27,152 nucleotides of DNA from an uncultured Butyricicoccus sp. (GCA_959018045.1 CAUEJN010000010.1:1-27152); one strand, 5' to 3'. Positions 1 to 7,894 are shown, counted from the first letter of the stretch. Numbers and translations are program-made. The notes: generated from the letters alone by a model not told the origin.

Positions 1-117
1 TCTGCCTGTTTCGGCAAAAATGTCGAAACACGTCCGAGGTTTCCTCAACAAAATGTCTAAGATTTAACGAACTAGATTGGTTAAGTTCACAAAAAATTTA
101 AAAATGAAAAAAACTGA

Positions 118-146
118 TTGACAACGGTATGCGAGTCGAGTATGCT
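118..146 (+). promoter_or_regulatory. Sigma-A promoter of the PTS operon
   Basis: A perfect -35 TTGACA (118-123) is followed after 17 bases by TATGCT (141-146, 4 of 6 consensus). Transcription would begin near 153, just before the RAT element, so the whole antitermination switch lies in the leader RNA. No clear cre site is visible nearby. Confidence 0.75.
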
Positions 147-165
147 AAGTACAGAAATTAAACAT

Positions 166-195
166 CGGCTTGTGACTGGTGATGCAGGCAAGACC
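166..195 (+). promoter_or_regulatory. RAT (ribonucleic antiterminator) element
   Basis: The segment resembles the RAT consensus bound by BglG/LicT/SacT proteins: a TTGTGACTGGT half at 169-180 and a GCAGGCAAGACC half at 184-195. Its last bases are the first bases of the terminator stem beginning at 190, so the two RNA folds exclude each other, as in classical PRD antitermination. The cognate protein is very likely encoded at 539-1426 in the same operon, giving autoregulation. Confidence 0.85.
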
Positions 196-250
196 AAACG
201 ACTGGATATGTGGCAATTGTATATCCTGATGTTTGGTCTTTTTTATTTTT
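190..250 (+). terminator. Conditional leader terminator of the PTS operon
   Basis: A perfect 10-bp stem (AAGACCAAAC at 190-199 with GTTTGGTCTT at 231-240) encloses a smaller GGATAT/ATATCC hairpin and is followed by a T-rich run at 239-250. It overlaps the RAT, so antiterminator binding should prevent it forming. Confidence 0.85.
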
Positions 251-284
251 TCTGTACAAAATGCAGTGAGAAAGGAAGATGCAC

Positions 285-542
285 ATGAAAAAGTTGGAGC
301 ACCAGATCGCCGATCCGATCGGTATTCATGCCCGACCCGCCGAGCGTTTGGCGCAGGCAGCAGGTGCTTTTCAGAGTAAAATCGTGATTGCAGCCCACGG
401 GGACGAGACCGAGGCCATTTACCCGCTGAGCGTGCTGGGTATGAACATCCGGCACGGGGACACGGTCACGGTGACGATTGAAGGGCTGGATGAAGTGCAG
501 GCCGCACAGGCCATCGCCGATGTGCTGAAGGAGAGCTTATGA
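285..542 (+). CDS. HPr-like PTS phosphocarrier with Tyr at position 46
   Basis: This is an 85-residue HPr-family protein, which passes phosphate from enzyme I to enzyme II of a phosphotransferase system. The active-site motif GIHARPA puts the phosphorylated histidine at residue 15, as in canonical HPr. I chose the ATG at 285 over the one at 279 because AAAGGA (271-276) is 8 bases upstream of 285 but only 2 from 279, and because it gives His15. Ungapped alignment to the known Bacillus HPr places Tyr, not the regulatory Ser, at residue 46 (local sequence YPLSVLGMN), so HPr-kinase control should be absent. It is first in the operon and overlaps the antiterminator by ATGA. It is probably a dedicated carrier for the downstream enzyme II rather than the general HPr, since no enzyme I gene is nearby. 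Confidence 0.9.
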   Translation: MKKLEHQIADPIGIHARPAERLAQAAGAFQSKIVIAAHGDETEAIYPLSVLGMNIRHGDTVTVTIEGLDEVQAAQAIADVLKESL

Positions 543-1426
543 CAATACCTGGTCGTCCCGACGGACAGCCCTATCGCATCAGTCGGGTCATCGGCAATAA
601 CTACGTGCTGGCGCACGACGATGGGGGACGGGAAGTCATCCTGCGGGGACTTGGCATCGGGTTTAAAAAACACCCGGGCGACCTGGTTCCGGCGCGCAAT
701 GTGGAGCGTATTTACGCCATGCGCAGCCCGGAACACTCCAGCCGTCTGAGCAAATTGTTGTCCGATGTCCCGCCCGAGTTTCTGGATGTCAGTACCGAGA
801 TCATTGAGACTGCGGAAAAACAGCTGGGCCGTCGCCTGAGTGAAAACGTTTATATTACCCTGACCGATCATATCTGTTTTGCCGTCGAGCGCATGCGTAA
901 CGGCATTACCTATCCCAATCAGCTGCTGTGGGAGATTACCAATTTTTATCCCGCAGAGTTCGCTTTGGGAGATCAGGCGCTCGACATCATCGAGCGGCGG
1001 CTGGGCTTCCGGCTGGCGCGGGACGAGGCGGGATTTATCGCCCTGCACCTGGTCAATGCCGAGATTGACGGCAGAATGTCCGATATGGTTCGGATCACCC
1101 AATTCATTCGCACGATCATCGAGATCGTCGAGTCCTATTATGATTGCAAGCTGGACGAGCAGTCGCTCGATTATGGACGGTTTATCACCCATCTGAAATT
1201 CCTCGGTCAGCGCATGACCCAAAACCGCTATACTTCCGAGGAAGACAATGAGTTCCAGTCCATGGTCGCACGGCGCTACCGGAGTGATTACGAATGTGCG
1301 TTGCAGATTCGGGAGCATCTTCAAGAGAGCTTCGACATCTGCCTGCCGCCCGAGGAGATCACCTTCCTGACCGTCCATCTGCACCGACTTGGTTTATCCA
1401 TGGGGTTTACAAAAAAGGAGGAGTAA
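539..1426 (+). CDS. BglG/LicT/GlcT-family transcription antiterminator
   Basis: This 295-residue protein is an RNA-binding antiterminator controlled by PTS phosphorylation. Residues about 12-62 form the RNA-binding domain (RVIGNNYVL, GIGFKKHPGD). Two PTS regulation domains follow, and all four expected histidines are present: His111 (TDHI) and His170 (IALHLVNAE) in PRD1, His218 (FITHLKF) and His280 (TVHLHRL) in PRD2. The family dimerises on the RAT and blocks the leader terminator when the sugar is present. The ATG overlaps the stop of the HPr gene (ATGA), implying translational coupling. About 11 extra residues precede the usual start of the RNA-binding domain, with no better internal start codon. 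The RAT at 166-195 is the expected target. Confidence 0.92.
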   Translation: MTIPGRPDGQPYRISRVIGNNYVLAHDDGGREVILRGLGIGFKKHPGDLVPARNVERIYAMRSPEHSSRLSKLLSDVPPEFLDVSTEIIETAEKQLGRRLSENVYITLTDHICFAVERMRNGITYPNQLLWEITNFYPAEFALGDQALDIIERRLGFRLARDEAGFIALHLVNAEIDGRMSDMVRITQFIRTIIEIVESYYDCKLDEQSLDYGRFITHLKFLGQRMTQNRYTSEEDNEFQSMVARRYRSDYECALQIREHLQESFDICLPPEEITFLTVHLHRLGLSMGFTKKEE

Positions 1427-1430
1427 GCAA

Positions 1431-3521
1431 ATGAAAGACAAGATTTTTGGCGTATTGCAGCGTGTTGGACGCTCGTTCATGCTGCCGATCGCCATTCTGC
1501 CGGTTGCCGGCCTGTTTTTAGGCATCGGCGGATCGTTCACCAATGAGACCATGCTCGAAGCCTACGGGCTGATGGGCATCATGGGCCCGGGTACCTTCAT
1601 CAATGCCATCTTGCAGGTGCTCAACGCGGCAGGCTCGATTGTATTCGGCAACCTGCCCATTATCTTCGCCATGGGCGCGGCCATCGGTATGGCCAAGCAG
1701 GAGAAGGAAGTTGCAGCGCTGTCGGCAGCGATTGCATTCTTCGTCATGCACGCGACCATCGGCGCGATGATTACTGACTTCGGCGCACCCGACCTGTCCG
1801 GTGCAACCGCAAGCGTTGTCGGCATCAACTCGCTGCAGATGGGCGTATTCGGCGGTATTCTGGTCGGCCTCGGCGTTGCCGCCCTGCACAATAAGTATTA
1901 TAAGATTCAGCTGCCGCAGGTACTGTCCTTCTTCAGCGGCACCCGCTTTGTCCCGATCATCTCGGCTGCGGTTTATCTGGTTGTCGGTATCGCGATGTAC
2001 TACATCTGGCCGGTCATTCAGAGCGGTATCAACGCCCTGGGCGGCTTTGTTCTGGCATCGGGCTACGCAGGCACTTGGCTGTACGGCTTCATCGAGCGTG
2101 CGCTCATCCCGTTCGGCCTGCACCATGTATTCTATATCCCGTTCTGGCAGACCGCGCTCGGCGGCACGGCTATGGTCGGCGGTCAGCTGGTCGAGGGTGC
2201 ACAGAACATCTTCTTCGCCGAGCTGGCAACCCCGGGTATCCAGCACTTCTCGGTTGAGGCAACCCGCTTCATGGCTGGTAAGTTCCCGCTCATGATTTTC
2301 GGCTTGCCCGGTGCAGCGCTGGCACTCTACCGCTGCGCAAAGCCGGAAAACCGTAAGGTTGTCGGCGGCTTGCTGCTGTCGGCTGCGCTGACCTCCATGC
2401 TGACCGGTATCACCGAGCCGCTGGAGTTTACCTTCCTGTTCGTGGCTCCCGCAATGTACGTCGTCCACTGTGTCTTCGCAGGCGCATCCTATATGATCAT
2501 GCACATTCTGAACGTCGGCGTTGGCCTGACCTTCTCGGGCGGCCTGATCGACCTGACCCTGTTCGGTATCATGCAGGGCAATGAGAAGACCAGCTGGCTG
2601 TGGATTCCGGTTGTCGGTGTCGTCTACTTTGTTCTGTACTACTTCGTATTCTCGTTCATGATTAAGAAGTTCAACTATATGACCCCGGGCCGCGACGACA
2701 GCGAGATCAAGCTGTACACCCGTAAGGATATCAACGCACGCAAGGAAGCCGAGGGTCAGAACGGCGGCGACGATGAACTGTCCCGTCAGATCATGCTGGG
2801 CCTGGGCGGCAAGGTCAACATCTCGGACGTTGACTGCTGCATCACCCGTCTGCGCTGCACCGTACACGACGCAGCCAAGGTCGATCAGCAGATGCTCAAG
2901 GATACCGGCGCATCGGGTGTCATCTGTAAGGGCACCGGCGTGCAGGTTGTCTACGGCCCGCGCGTATCGGTCATCAAGTCCGACCTCGAAGCTTATCTGG
3001 CATCGCCTGCAAGCAATCTCGCAGAGTCCGCTCCGGCAGCACCGGCGGCAGAGACCGCACAGACCGGCGCTGCAACCGTCGTCGCATCCCCGCTGACGGG
3101 TAACGTCATTCCGCTCGAGCAGATCGGGGACGGCGTATTCTCCGAGAAGATGGTCGGCGAGGGCTTCGCAGTGGAGCCGACCGACAATAAGGTTTACGCA
3201 CCGGCAGACTGTACGGTCAGCACGGTCTTCGGCACCAAGCACGCGGTCGGTCTGGTACTCGACGGCGGCGTCGAGCTGCTCATTCATATGGGTATCGACA
3301 CCGTACAGCTGGGCGGCGCACCGTTTGAAATCGCCATCAAGGACGGCGATAAGCTCAAGAAGGGCGACCTGATCGGCTCGTTTGACGCACAGGCGATCAT
3401 CGATGCAGGTTACCGCACGGTCACCCCGGTTATCGTCACCAATTCTGACTCTTATCAGTCCTTCGACCTCATCAAGACCGGTGCGGTTGAGGCTGGCGAG
3501 GCAGTTCTGGAAGTAAAGTAA
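1431..3521 (+). CDS. ptsG: PTS enzyme IICBA, glucose/N-acetylglucosamine type
   Basis: This 696-residue membrane protein transports and phosphorylates a hexose. The IIC channel domain covers residues 1 to about 410, with the family motif GITEPLEFTF near 326-335. The IIB domain (about 445-525) has the phosphorylated cysteine in DCCITRL (Cys470). After an Ala/Pro-rich linker (about 530-550), the IIA domain has the paired histidines His604 (TKHAVGL) and His619 (LLIHMGIDTV), spaced 15 residues as in IIA-Glc. A longer reading from 1389 exists, but AAGGAGGAG just upstream of 1431 fixes the start there. Length and domain order fit the glucose superfamily. Glucose is favoured because of the GlcT-like regulator, but GlcNAc cannot be excluded from sequence alone. 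Confidence 0.93.
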   Translation: MKDKIFGVLQRVGRSFMLPIAILPVAGLFLGIGGSFTNETMLEAYGLMGIMGPGTFINAILQVLNAAGSIVFGNLPIIFAMGAAIGMAKQEKEVAALSAAIAFFVMHATIGAMITDFGAPDLSGATASVVGINSLQMGVFGGILVGLGVAALHNKYYKIQLPQVLSFFSGTRFVPIISAAVYLVVGIAMYYIWPVIQSGINALGGFVLASGYAGTWLYGFIERALIPFGLHHVFYIPFWQTALGGTAMVGGQLVEGAQNIFFAELATPGIQHFSVEATRFMAGKFPLMIFGLPGAALALYRCAKPENRKVVGGLLLSAALTSMLTGITEPLEFTFLFVAPAMYVVHCVFAGASYMIMHILNVGVGLTFSGGLIDLTLFGIMQGNEKTSWLWIPVVGVVYFVLYYFVFSFMIKKFNYMTPGRDDSEIKLYTRKDINARKEAEGQNGGDDELSRQIMLGLGGKVNISDVDCCITRLRCTVHDAAKVDQQMLKDTGASGVICKGTGVQVVYGPRVSVIKSDLEAYLASPASNLAESAPAAPAAETAQTGAATVVASPLTGNVIPLEQIGDGVFSEKMVGEGFAVEPTDNKVYAPADCTVSTVFGTKHAVGLVLDGGVELLIHMGIDTVQLGGAPFEIAIKDGDKLKKGDLIGSFDAQAIIDAGYRTVTPVIVTNSDSYQSFDLIKTGAVEAGEAVLEVK

Positions 3522-3558
3522 CGCCCAAATCATAAGATTTCCCCAATCTTCATTTTTC

Positions 3559-3591
3559 GAGCCAGGGATGCACGCTGTGTGTCCCTGGCTC
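3559..3591 (+). terminator. Hairpin after ptsG
   Basis: A perfect 10-bp inverted repeat (GAGCCAGGGA at 3559-3568 with TCCCTGGCTC at 3582-3591) lies 38 bases after the ptsG stop. The following T-run is weak (CTTGTCGTTT), so it may act with the next hairpin. Confidence 0.55.
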
Positions 3592-3616
3592 CTTGTCGTT
3601 TCTGAGGCAAAATGAA

Positions 3617-3652
3617 AGAGGACAGACCAAACGGTCTGTCCTCTCTGTTTTT
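3617..3652. terminator. Bidirectional terminator between convergent genes
   Basis: A 12-bp perfect stem (3617-3628 with 3633-3644) and 4-base loop is followed by T-rich sequence on the plus strand and preceded by A-rich sequence, which reads as T-rich on the minus strand. It separates ptsG from the oppositely oriented oxidoreductase gene ending at 3656. Confidence 0.85.
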
Positions 3653-3655
3653 GGG

Positions 3656-4642
3656 TTAAAACGAGTCACAGGGGAAGCGAACTCCGGCACACCGGCGTGC
3701 ATCCTCGAGAATCTGTGCGGCTTCCAGACTATACTCCATGAGCGTGTCGTGGTACGCCCAGTCCTGTTCGTTTAAGATGCGGGCAAAGGCCTGAAACTCG
3801 GGTACCATGCGGTAGGGCGGGTTGTCCTCCTCGTGTACCTCACGCTTTCCGTCGTGGTAGTCGATCGTGTACCCTGTCATGCAGCTGACCGGCTCTTCAA
3901 TGGACAGTACACCGCGCTCGCCCTCGATGACCGAGGTCTGACGGGAAGCGCAGTCCTTGGCGCCGACGCACACGGCTTGGAAGGTCGGATAGCGACACAG
4001 CGCAATACCGCTTGTGTCAATGCCGCGGGCGATGTTGGCTGCGTACTGTACTGCGTCAGGCTTGCCGAACAGACCGACCAGCGCGTGAATGTTGTATACG
4101 TTGATGTCCATGAGCGCACCGCCCGACTGTGCCGGGTCGAAGGCAGGTTGGACAATGCCTTGCAGGAAGGCGTCATAGCGGGAAGAGTATTGACTGTAAT
4201 TGAGACTGACAATCTTGATGGAGCCGAGCTTGGTAAGGTCACGCCGCATGGCCTGATAAGCGGGCAGGTGATAGAGGGTCATGGCCTCGAGCAGCATGAC
4301 GCGATTCTGTTTCGCCACGTCGATCAGCGTGCGCAGCTCGTCCACGTTGGAGGTCATGGGCTTTTCGCAGATGACGTGCTTTCCGTGCTCGAGTGCCCGT
4401 TTGGCAAAAGAGAAGTGCAGGTGGTTGGGCAGCGCGACATAGATCACGTCGACCTCACTTTGCAGCATCTCGTCGTAGTCGGTCACACACCGGCCGATGT
4501 GGTACTGCGCGGCCAGCCGCTCGGCGCGTTCCACGCTGCGCGGTGTGCTCAGAATGGACACGGCCTCGAAGTCCAGTTCGGCCAGATGGGGCAGAAATTC
4601 CTGTACAATTTTTCCGGTTCCCAGAATACCCAGGCGTAACAT
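3656..4642 (-). CDS. Gfo/Idh/MocA-family NAD(P)-dependent oxidoreductase
   Basis: This 328-residue soluble protein has an N-terminal Rossmann fold with a GILGTGKI dinucleotide motif near residues 5-12. The family EKP signature is at Glu93-Lys94-Pro95, where the lysine is the usual catalytic residue. The C-terminal half looks like the family's alpha/beta substrate domain. Members oxidise or reduce sugars, inositols or dihydrodiols, and the substrate cannot be named here. The gene stands alone between a bidirectional terminator and its own promoter, so no operon context helps. Length is typical. The ribosome binding site before the ATG at 4642 is weak (GGATGTGATG). Confidence 0.88.
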   Translation of the reverse strand: MLRLGILGTGKIVQEFLPHLAELDFEAVSILSTPRSVERAERLAAQYHIGRCVTDYDEMLQSEVDVIYVALPNHLHFSFAKRALEHGKHVICEKPMTSNVDELRTLIDVAKQNRVMLLEAMTLYHLPAYQAMRRDLTKLGSIKIVSLNYSQYSSRYDAFLQGIVQPAFDPAQSGGALMDINVYNIHALVGLFGKPDAVQYAANIARGIDTSGIALCRYPTFQAVCVGAKDCASRQTSVIEGERGVLSIEEPVSCMTGYTIDYHDGKREVHEEDNPPYRMVPEFQAFARILNEQDWAYHDTLMEYSLEAAQILEDARRCAGVRFPCDSF

Positions 4643-4676
4643 GATGCATCACATCCAATTCTTGGTGTATAGCAAA

Positions 4677-4705
4677 AGTATAGCACATCGCCCGATGTTT
4701 GTCAG
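4677..4705 (-). promoter_or_regulatory. Promoter of the Gfo/Idh/MocA gene
   Basis: On the minus strand, CTGACA (-35, positions 4705-4700) and TATACT (-10, 4682-4677) are separated by 17 bases, with a TG dinucleotide giving an extended -10. It lies between the terminator of the cobalt operon and the gene start. Confidence 0.75.
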
Positions 4706-4708
4706 GAC

Positions 4709-4743
4709 GAAAAAAAGCCGCACGGCAGGCATGCCATGCGGCT
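4709..4743 (-). terminator. Terminator of the cbiMNQO operon
   Basis: On the minus strand a stem AGCCGCA/TGCGGCT, continued after one mismatch by GGCA/TGCC, is followed directly by a run of T (4716-4711). It begins 9 bases after the cbiO stop. Confidence 0.88.
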
Positions 4744-4751
4744 GTGTGTAG

Positions 4752-5603
4752 TTATCTGTGCATCGCGTCCGTTAAGTAGCTTTCCAGCGAGTCCAGATCA
4801 CGCGGACAGGGCAGGTCAGGGGATAACACACCCTTTTTGCACAGACGCTCGAACAGGGAGAGCACGGTGGGCGGGTGCAGATTGGTCTTGTGCAGCGCGT
4901 CGTGATCAGAGAATACCACGTCGGGCGCACCGTGCAGCAGTACCTTGCCCTCGTGAAACAGGATGACCTCGTCCGCCCAGGCGTAGGCGTAATCGACATC
5001 GTGAGTGGCCATGATGACCGTGATGCCGGCTTCGGTCATCTGCGCGACGATACGGTTGACCATCTGTGTGTGCTTGGGGTCAAGGGCGGCAGAGGGTTCG
5101 TCCAGAATGATGATCTCGGGATGCATGACCAGAATGTCCGCGATGGAAACCAGTTTTTTCTGTCCGCCGCTCAGCGCGTGAGTGGGTTTGTCGCGAAACG
5201 GGGTGATTTCCAGCGCACCGATGACCGCCTCGACCTCATCTCGGGCCTGCTGTTCGGACACGCCGAGGTTTAAGATGCCGAACGAGATTTCCTGATAGAC
5301 GCTGGCCGAGAAGAGCTGGTTGTCGGGGTCTTGGAAGACGATGCCGACCTTGCTGCGCAGCGCGAGCAGGCTTTTTTTATCGTAGGCGACCGGCTGGCCG
5401 TGGAAGTACAGCGTGCCGCGCTGGGGTTTGCAGATGCCGGTGCAGCACAGGGAAAAGGTAGACTTTCCGCTGCCGTTTGCGCCCATCAGGGCGATTTTCT
5501 GCCCGCGGCGGATGTCGACGGACAGACCGGACAGCGCATAGGATGCGCCGTCGTCGTAGGAAAAGAAGAGATCCTGTGCTTTTAAGATGACGTCAGTGTT
5601 CAT
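4752..5603 (-). CDS. cbiO: Cobalt ECF transporter ATPase CbiO
   Basis: This 283-residue ABC ATPase energises cobalt uptake. Walker A is GANGSGKST (residues 41-49), the Q-loop is FQDPDNQLFS with Gln91, the signature is LSGGQKK (144-150), and Walker B is ILDEP (166-170), followed by a switch histidine in ATHDVDYA. The QDPDNQ Q-loop is characteristic of energy-coupling-factor ATPases. The C-terminal 50 or so residues form a short extension of unclear role. The start overlaps the cbiQ stop by 4 bases. Only one ATPase gene is present, so a homodimer is expected, as in Cbi systems. It is last in the riboswitch-controlled operon. Confidence 0.93.
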   Translation of the reverse strand: MNTDVILKAQDLFFSYDDGASYALSGLSVDIRRGQKIALMGANGSGKSTFSLCCTGICKPQRGTLYFHGQPVAYDKKSLLALRSKVGIVFQDPDNQLFSASVYQEISFGILNLGVSEQQARDEVEAVIGALEITPFRDKPTHALSGGQKKLVSIADILVMHPEIIILDEPSAALDPKHTQMVNRIVAQMTEAGITVIMATHDVDYAYAWADEVILFHEGKVLLHGAPDVVFSDHDALHKTNLHPPTVLSLFERLCKKGVLSPDLPCPRDLDSLESYLTDAMHR

Positions 5604-6376
5604 ATCAAATATTTACTCCAGATGGCCAGTGCGATGAGTGCGCTGTCAAACAGCACGATGGCCAGAATGACCGATTTTTTGGGCGGATGGGTTTCGGACA
5701 GCACGCGGATGGTGTCGTCATAACAGCGGGCTTCCATGGCGGTGTACAGCCGGTTGGAGCGTGTGACCGCGCGCAGCATGAGTGCCGAACCGAGCAGTCC
5801 GAAGGATTTGAGTGCGGTTTTGTAGTCCCGATTGCCCAGACGGCAGTGCTGAGAAGTGGTGATGGCCGAGGCCGTGTCCAAGAGCACGAAGATAAAGCGG
5901 TAGATGAGCAGCATGAGCTCGATGAGCAGCTTGGGACAGTGCAGACGGCGCAGGACTTCCAGAATGTCGGTGATGGGTGTGGTGAAGGACAGGAAATACA
6001 GACAGGACACCGCAGACAGCGCGGTCAAAATGAGCTGCACGGCATAGAGCAGGGAGGACATGCTGGTGGTCAGATACCAGTTTCCGAGCGGGATGGCAAA
6101 GAGATCCATAGGCGTGCGGCTTACATGAAAGAGGATGGCGGCGGTGCTCAGAAAGAGAAATGCCAGCGGGATGGTCAAAAATTTGAGGTAACGCAAAACA
6201 GGGACTCCTCCCTTTGCGACGGTCAGAGTCCCTGTAACGGCTAAGACGATTCCCGCCACTGCAATGGAACGACTCACCACGCAGATCAGCAGGGTGAGCA
6301 CTGCAAAGGCGAATTTTTCTCCGGCATTCTCATATCTAAGCCTCGACTGATAACAAAGCTTATCTATGACGATCAT
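5600..6376 (-). CDS. cbiQ: Cobalt ECF transporter transmembrane protein CbiQ
   Basis: This 258-residue membrane protein is the T-component that couples the ATPase to the substrate-binding subunit. Several hydrophobic helices are visible in the first two thirds, with a further one at the C terminus. The family coupling motif appears as AMEARCYDD, in the position of the usual A-x-x-x-R-G segment that contacts the ATPase; here Cys replaces the common Gly. A GGAA ribosome binding site sits about 8 bases before the ATG. It lies 23 bases after cbiN and overlaps cbiO by ATGA. Confidence 0.9.
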   Translation of the reverse strand: MIVIDKLCYQSRLRYENAGEKFAFAVLTLLICVVSRSIAVAGIVLAVTGTLTVAKGGVPVLRYLKFLTIPLAFLFLSTAAILFHVSRTPMDLFAIPLGNWYLTTSMSSLLYAVQLILTALSAVSCLYFLSFTTPITDILEVLRRLHCPKLLIELMLLIYRFIFVLLDTASAITTSQHCRLGNRDYKTALKSFGLLGSALMLRAVTRSNRLYTAMEARCYDDTIRVLSETHPPKKSVILAIVLFDSALIALAIWSKYLI

Positions 6377-6399
6377 GCGAATTTCCTTTCATAGGAGGG

Positions 6400-6702
6400 T
6401 TATTTTTGCTGTTTCATCCATTTTTTGCGCTCAACCAGACGACCCATCACGAAGGCAATCACGCCCACGCCGATACCGGTCTGAATGCAGAAAAACAGGC
6501 TTTCGACCTCACCGGGCAGCTCACGGCCGATGGCAGCTTCCAAAATGGGGGTTGCCCAGGGCTCGTAAGAGGAGTTGACCTGTTCGACAACCTGACTGCC
6601 CGCGTCGTCCGAGCCGCCGAACTCCGCGTCCTTGAGGACGAAGAGCGGAACCAGTGCGATCAGACAGATGGCCAGAATGATGGCGATGACACTCTTTTTC
6701 AT
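6400..6702 (-). CDS. cbiN: Cobalt ECF transporter accessory protein CbiN
   Basis: This 100-residue protein has two transmembrane helices (about 4-23 and 68-90) and a short extracytoplasmic loop containing the family motif FGGSDDAG and the segment YEPWATPI. CbiN is a small subunit that binds CbiM and promotes cobalt entry. Length and topology match the family exactly. A single base separates its ATG from the cbiM stop codon. Confidence 0.93.
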   Translation of the reverse strand: MKKSVIAIILAICLIALVPLFVLKDAEFGGSDDAGSQVVEQVNSSYEPWATPILEAAIGRELPGEVESLFFCIQTGIGVGVIAFVMGRLVERKKWMKQQK

Positions 6703-6703
6703 A

Positions 6704-7465
6704 TCACTCAGCCTCCCGTAAATATCCGATGGCGCGCAGCTCGGGCGCGGCGTACGATTCCAGACCCATGACGATCAGCACGGTGACCAGACCTTCGATG
6801 ATGGCGAGGGGAAGCTGAGTCGGTGCGAAGACCAGCAGGAACTTGCTGAATGCGCCGAGGATGGTGGTGTCGGCGTGGTGCGCGAGTGCCAACTGACCGG
6901 CGGTGACGCAGTAGGTGAACAGATCACCGAGGGCTGCGGCTAAAAAGACGCTGACCTTTTTGCTGACATTACACTTTTTGCACAGGGTGTACATGCCGAA
7001 CGATACGAGAGGGCCTGCAACAGCCATCGAGAAGGTGTTCGCACCCAGTGTCGTCAGACCGCCGTGGGCGAGCAGCAGTGCTTGAAAGAGCAGGACGATC
7101 AGACCGAGGATAGAGACCGCAGCGGGGCCGAAGAGGATGGCACCCAGACCGGTGCCGGTCATGTGCGAGCAGCTGCCCGAGACCGAGGGAATCTTCAGCG
7201 AAGAAATGACAAAGATGAATGCGCCGGACATGGCCAGCAGCGTGATGAGGTTTCTGCGCTCACGCAGGGTTTTCTGAATGGACAGCAAACCGGCGATCAG
7301 GAAGGGGACACACAAAACGCCCCAGCCGATGCAGTAAGCGGCGGGCAGGTAGCCTTCCATGATGTGCATGGCCTGACCGATCGGTGCGATGCCGACCGCG
7401 AGGGCAAGCGCACCGGAAAGCGCAATCGCGCGTTTTTCTGTGCGGGTAAAGTGGGATTTGCTCAT
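6704..7465 (-). CDS. cbiM: Cobalt ECF transporter substrate-binding subunit CbiM
   Basis: This 253-residue integral membrane protein recognises cobalt. It has an N-terminal signal peptide ending GQA, after which the mature chain would begin Met33-His34 in MHIMEGYLP. In the CbiM/NikM family, this exposed Met-His N terminus takes part in metal binding. Other family segments are GTGLGAILFGP and LLAHGGLTTLGAN. I chose the ATG at 7465. The open frame extends to a TTG at 7516, but that lies inside the T-run of the leader terminator and cannot be the normal start. A GGAG lies about 13 bases upstream, slightly far. It is first in the operon, controlled by the cobalamin riboswitch. Confidence 0.93.
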   Translation of the reverse strand: MSKSHFTRTEKRAIALSGALALAVGIAPIGQAMHIMEGYLPAAYCIGWGVLCVPFLIAGLLSIQKTLRERRNLITLLAMSGAFIFVISSLKIPSVSGSCSHMTGTGLGAILFGPAAVSILGLIVLLFQALLLAHGGLTTLGANTFSMAVAGPLVSFGMYTLCKKCNVSKKVSVFLAAALGDLFTYCVTAGQLALAHHADTTILGAFSKFLLVFAPTQLPLAIIEGLVTVLIVMGLESYAAPELRAIGYLREAE

Positions 7466-7513
7466 TTTTTTCTGTTCGCTCCTTTCTGGCTTGGACACGT
7501 ACCGCGTACGGTA

Positions 7514-7541
7514 CAAAAAAACCTGTCAGATCACTGACAGG
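7514..7541 (-). terminator. Riboswitch expression-platform terminator
   Basis: On the minus strand, CCTGTCAG, the loop TGAT and CTGACAGG form a perfect 8-bp hairpin followed by seven T. It lies between the cobalamin aptamer and cbiM and is the obvious site of ligand-controlled termination. Confidence 0.88.
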
Positions 7542-7654
7542 CCATCAGGAGAACAAGAGGTTTCATTCGCGCAAGTAAGGTAGAATTGAGCGCTTGTAAG
7601 CCAACCTGTTCTTACACATGGCCATCGTTCGTAACCTGTGTAAATCGCATATAC

Positions 7655-7805
7655 AAGGCAGGTCTTCTGACTTGGGCATCACAGATGCATTTCGCCTTCC
7701 CAGTTTCCCAGTGACATGATAAAATGCAGCTCTTCCCTTACAGCGGCGGGACCGTGTGAGATTTTCACTCAGCTTTCCTATTCTCCTGCACATGCAGGCA
7801 CCATT
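7655..7805 (-). promoter_or_regulatory. Cobalamin riboswitch aptamer
   Basis: Read on the minus strand, the segment shows the conserved cobalamin aptamer elements in order: GGTGCC (near 7802-7797), GAATAGGAAAGC, GTGAAAATC, ACGGTCCCGCC, GCTGTAAGGGAAG, and finally the B12-box region ATGCCC...AGTCAGAAGACCTGCC ending near 7658. With the downstream terminator it should switch off cobalt uptake when adenosylcobalamin is plentiful. Boundaries are approximate. Confidence 0.95.
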
Positions 7806-7826
7806 GTATATTCAATTCTACTTCAA

Positions 7827-7855
7827 AGTATATCCTGCCGGTCAGGGCTTGTCAA
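7827..7855 (-). promoter_or_regulatory. Promoter of the cbiMNQO operon
   Basis: On the minus strand, TTGACA (7855-7850) and TATACT (7832-7827) are separated by exactly 17 bases. Transcription would start near 7820, about 15 bases before the riboswitch. Confidence 0.85.
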
Positions 7856-7894
7856 TAAGTTGGCAAGGGATTGAGAGAGATAAAGGTGCAGATA

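Noticed and set aside
7..30. Inverted repeat TGTTTCG/CGAAACA at the left edge
   Set aside because: It is short, with a 10-base spacer and no T-run, and is more than 80 bases upstream of the PTS promoter. It may be the tail of something outside the window.
1518..3533. Long antisense open frame across ptsG
   Set aside because: It mirrors the biased codons of ptsG. The translation shows no recognisable domain and no translation signals.
7466..7516. N-terminal extension of CbiM from a TTG at 7516
   Set aside because: The TTG lies in the T-run of the riboswitch terminator. The signal peptide and family N terminus fit the ATG at 7465.
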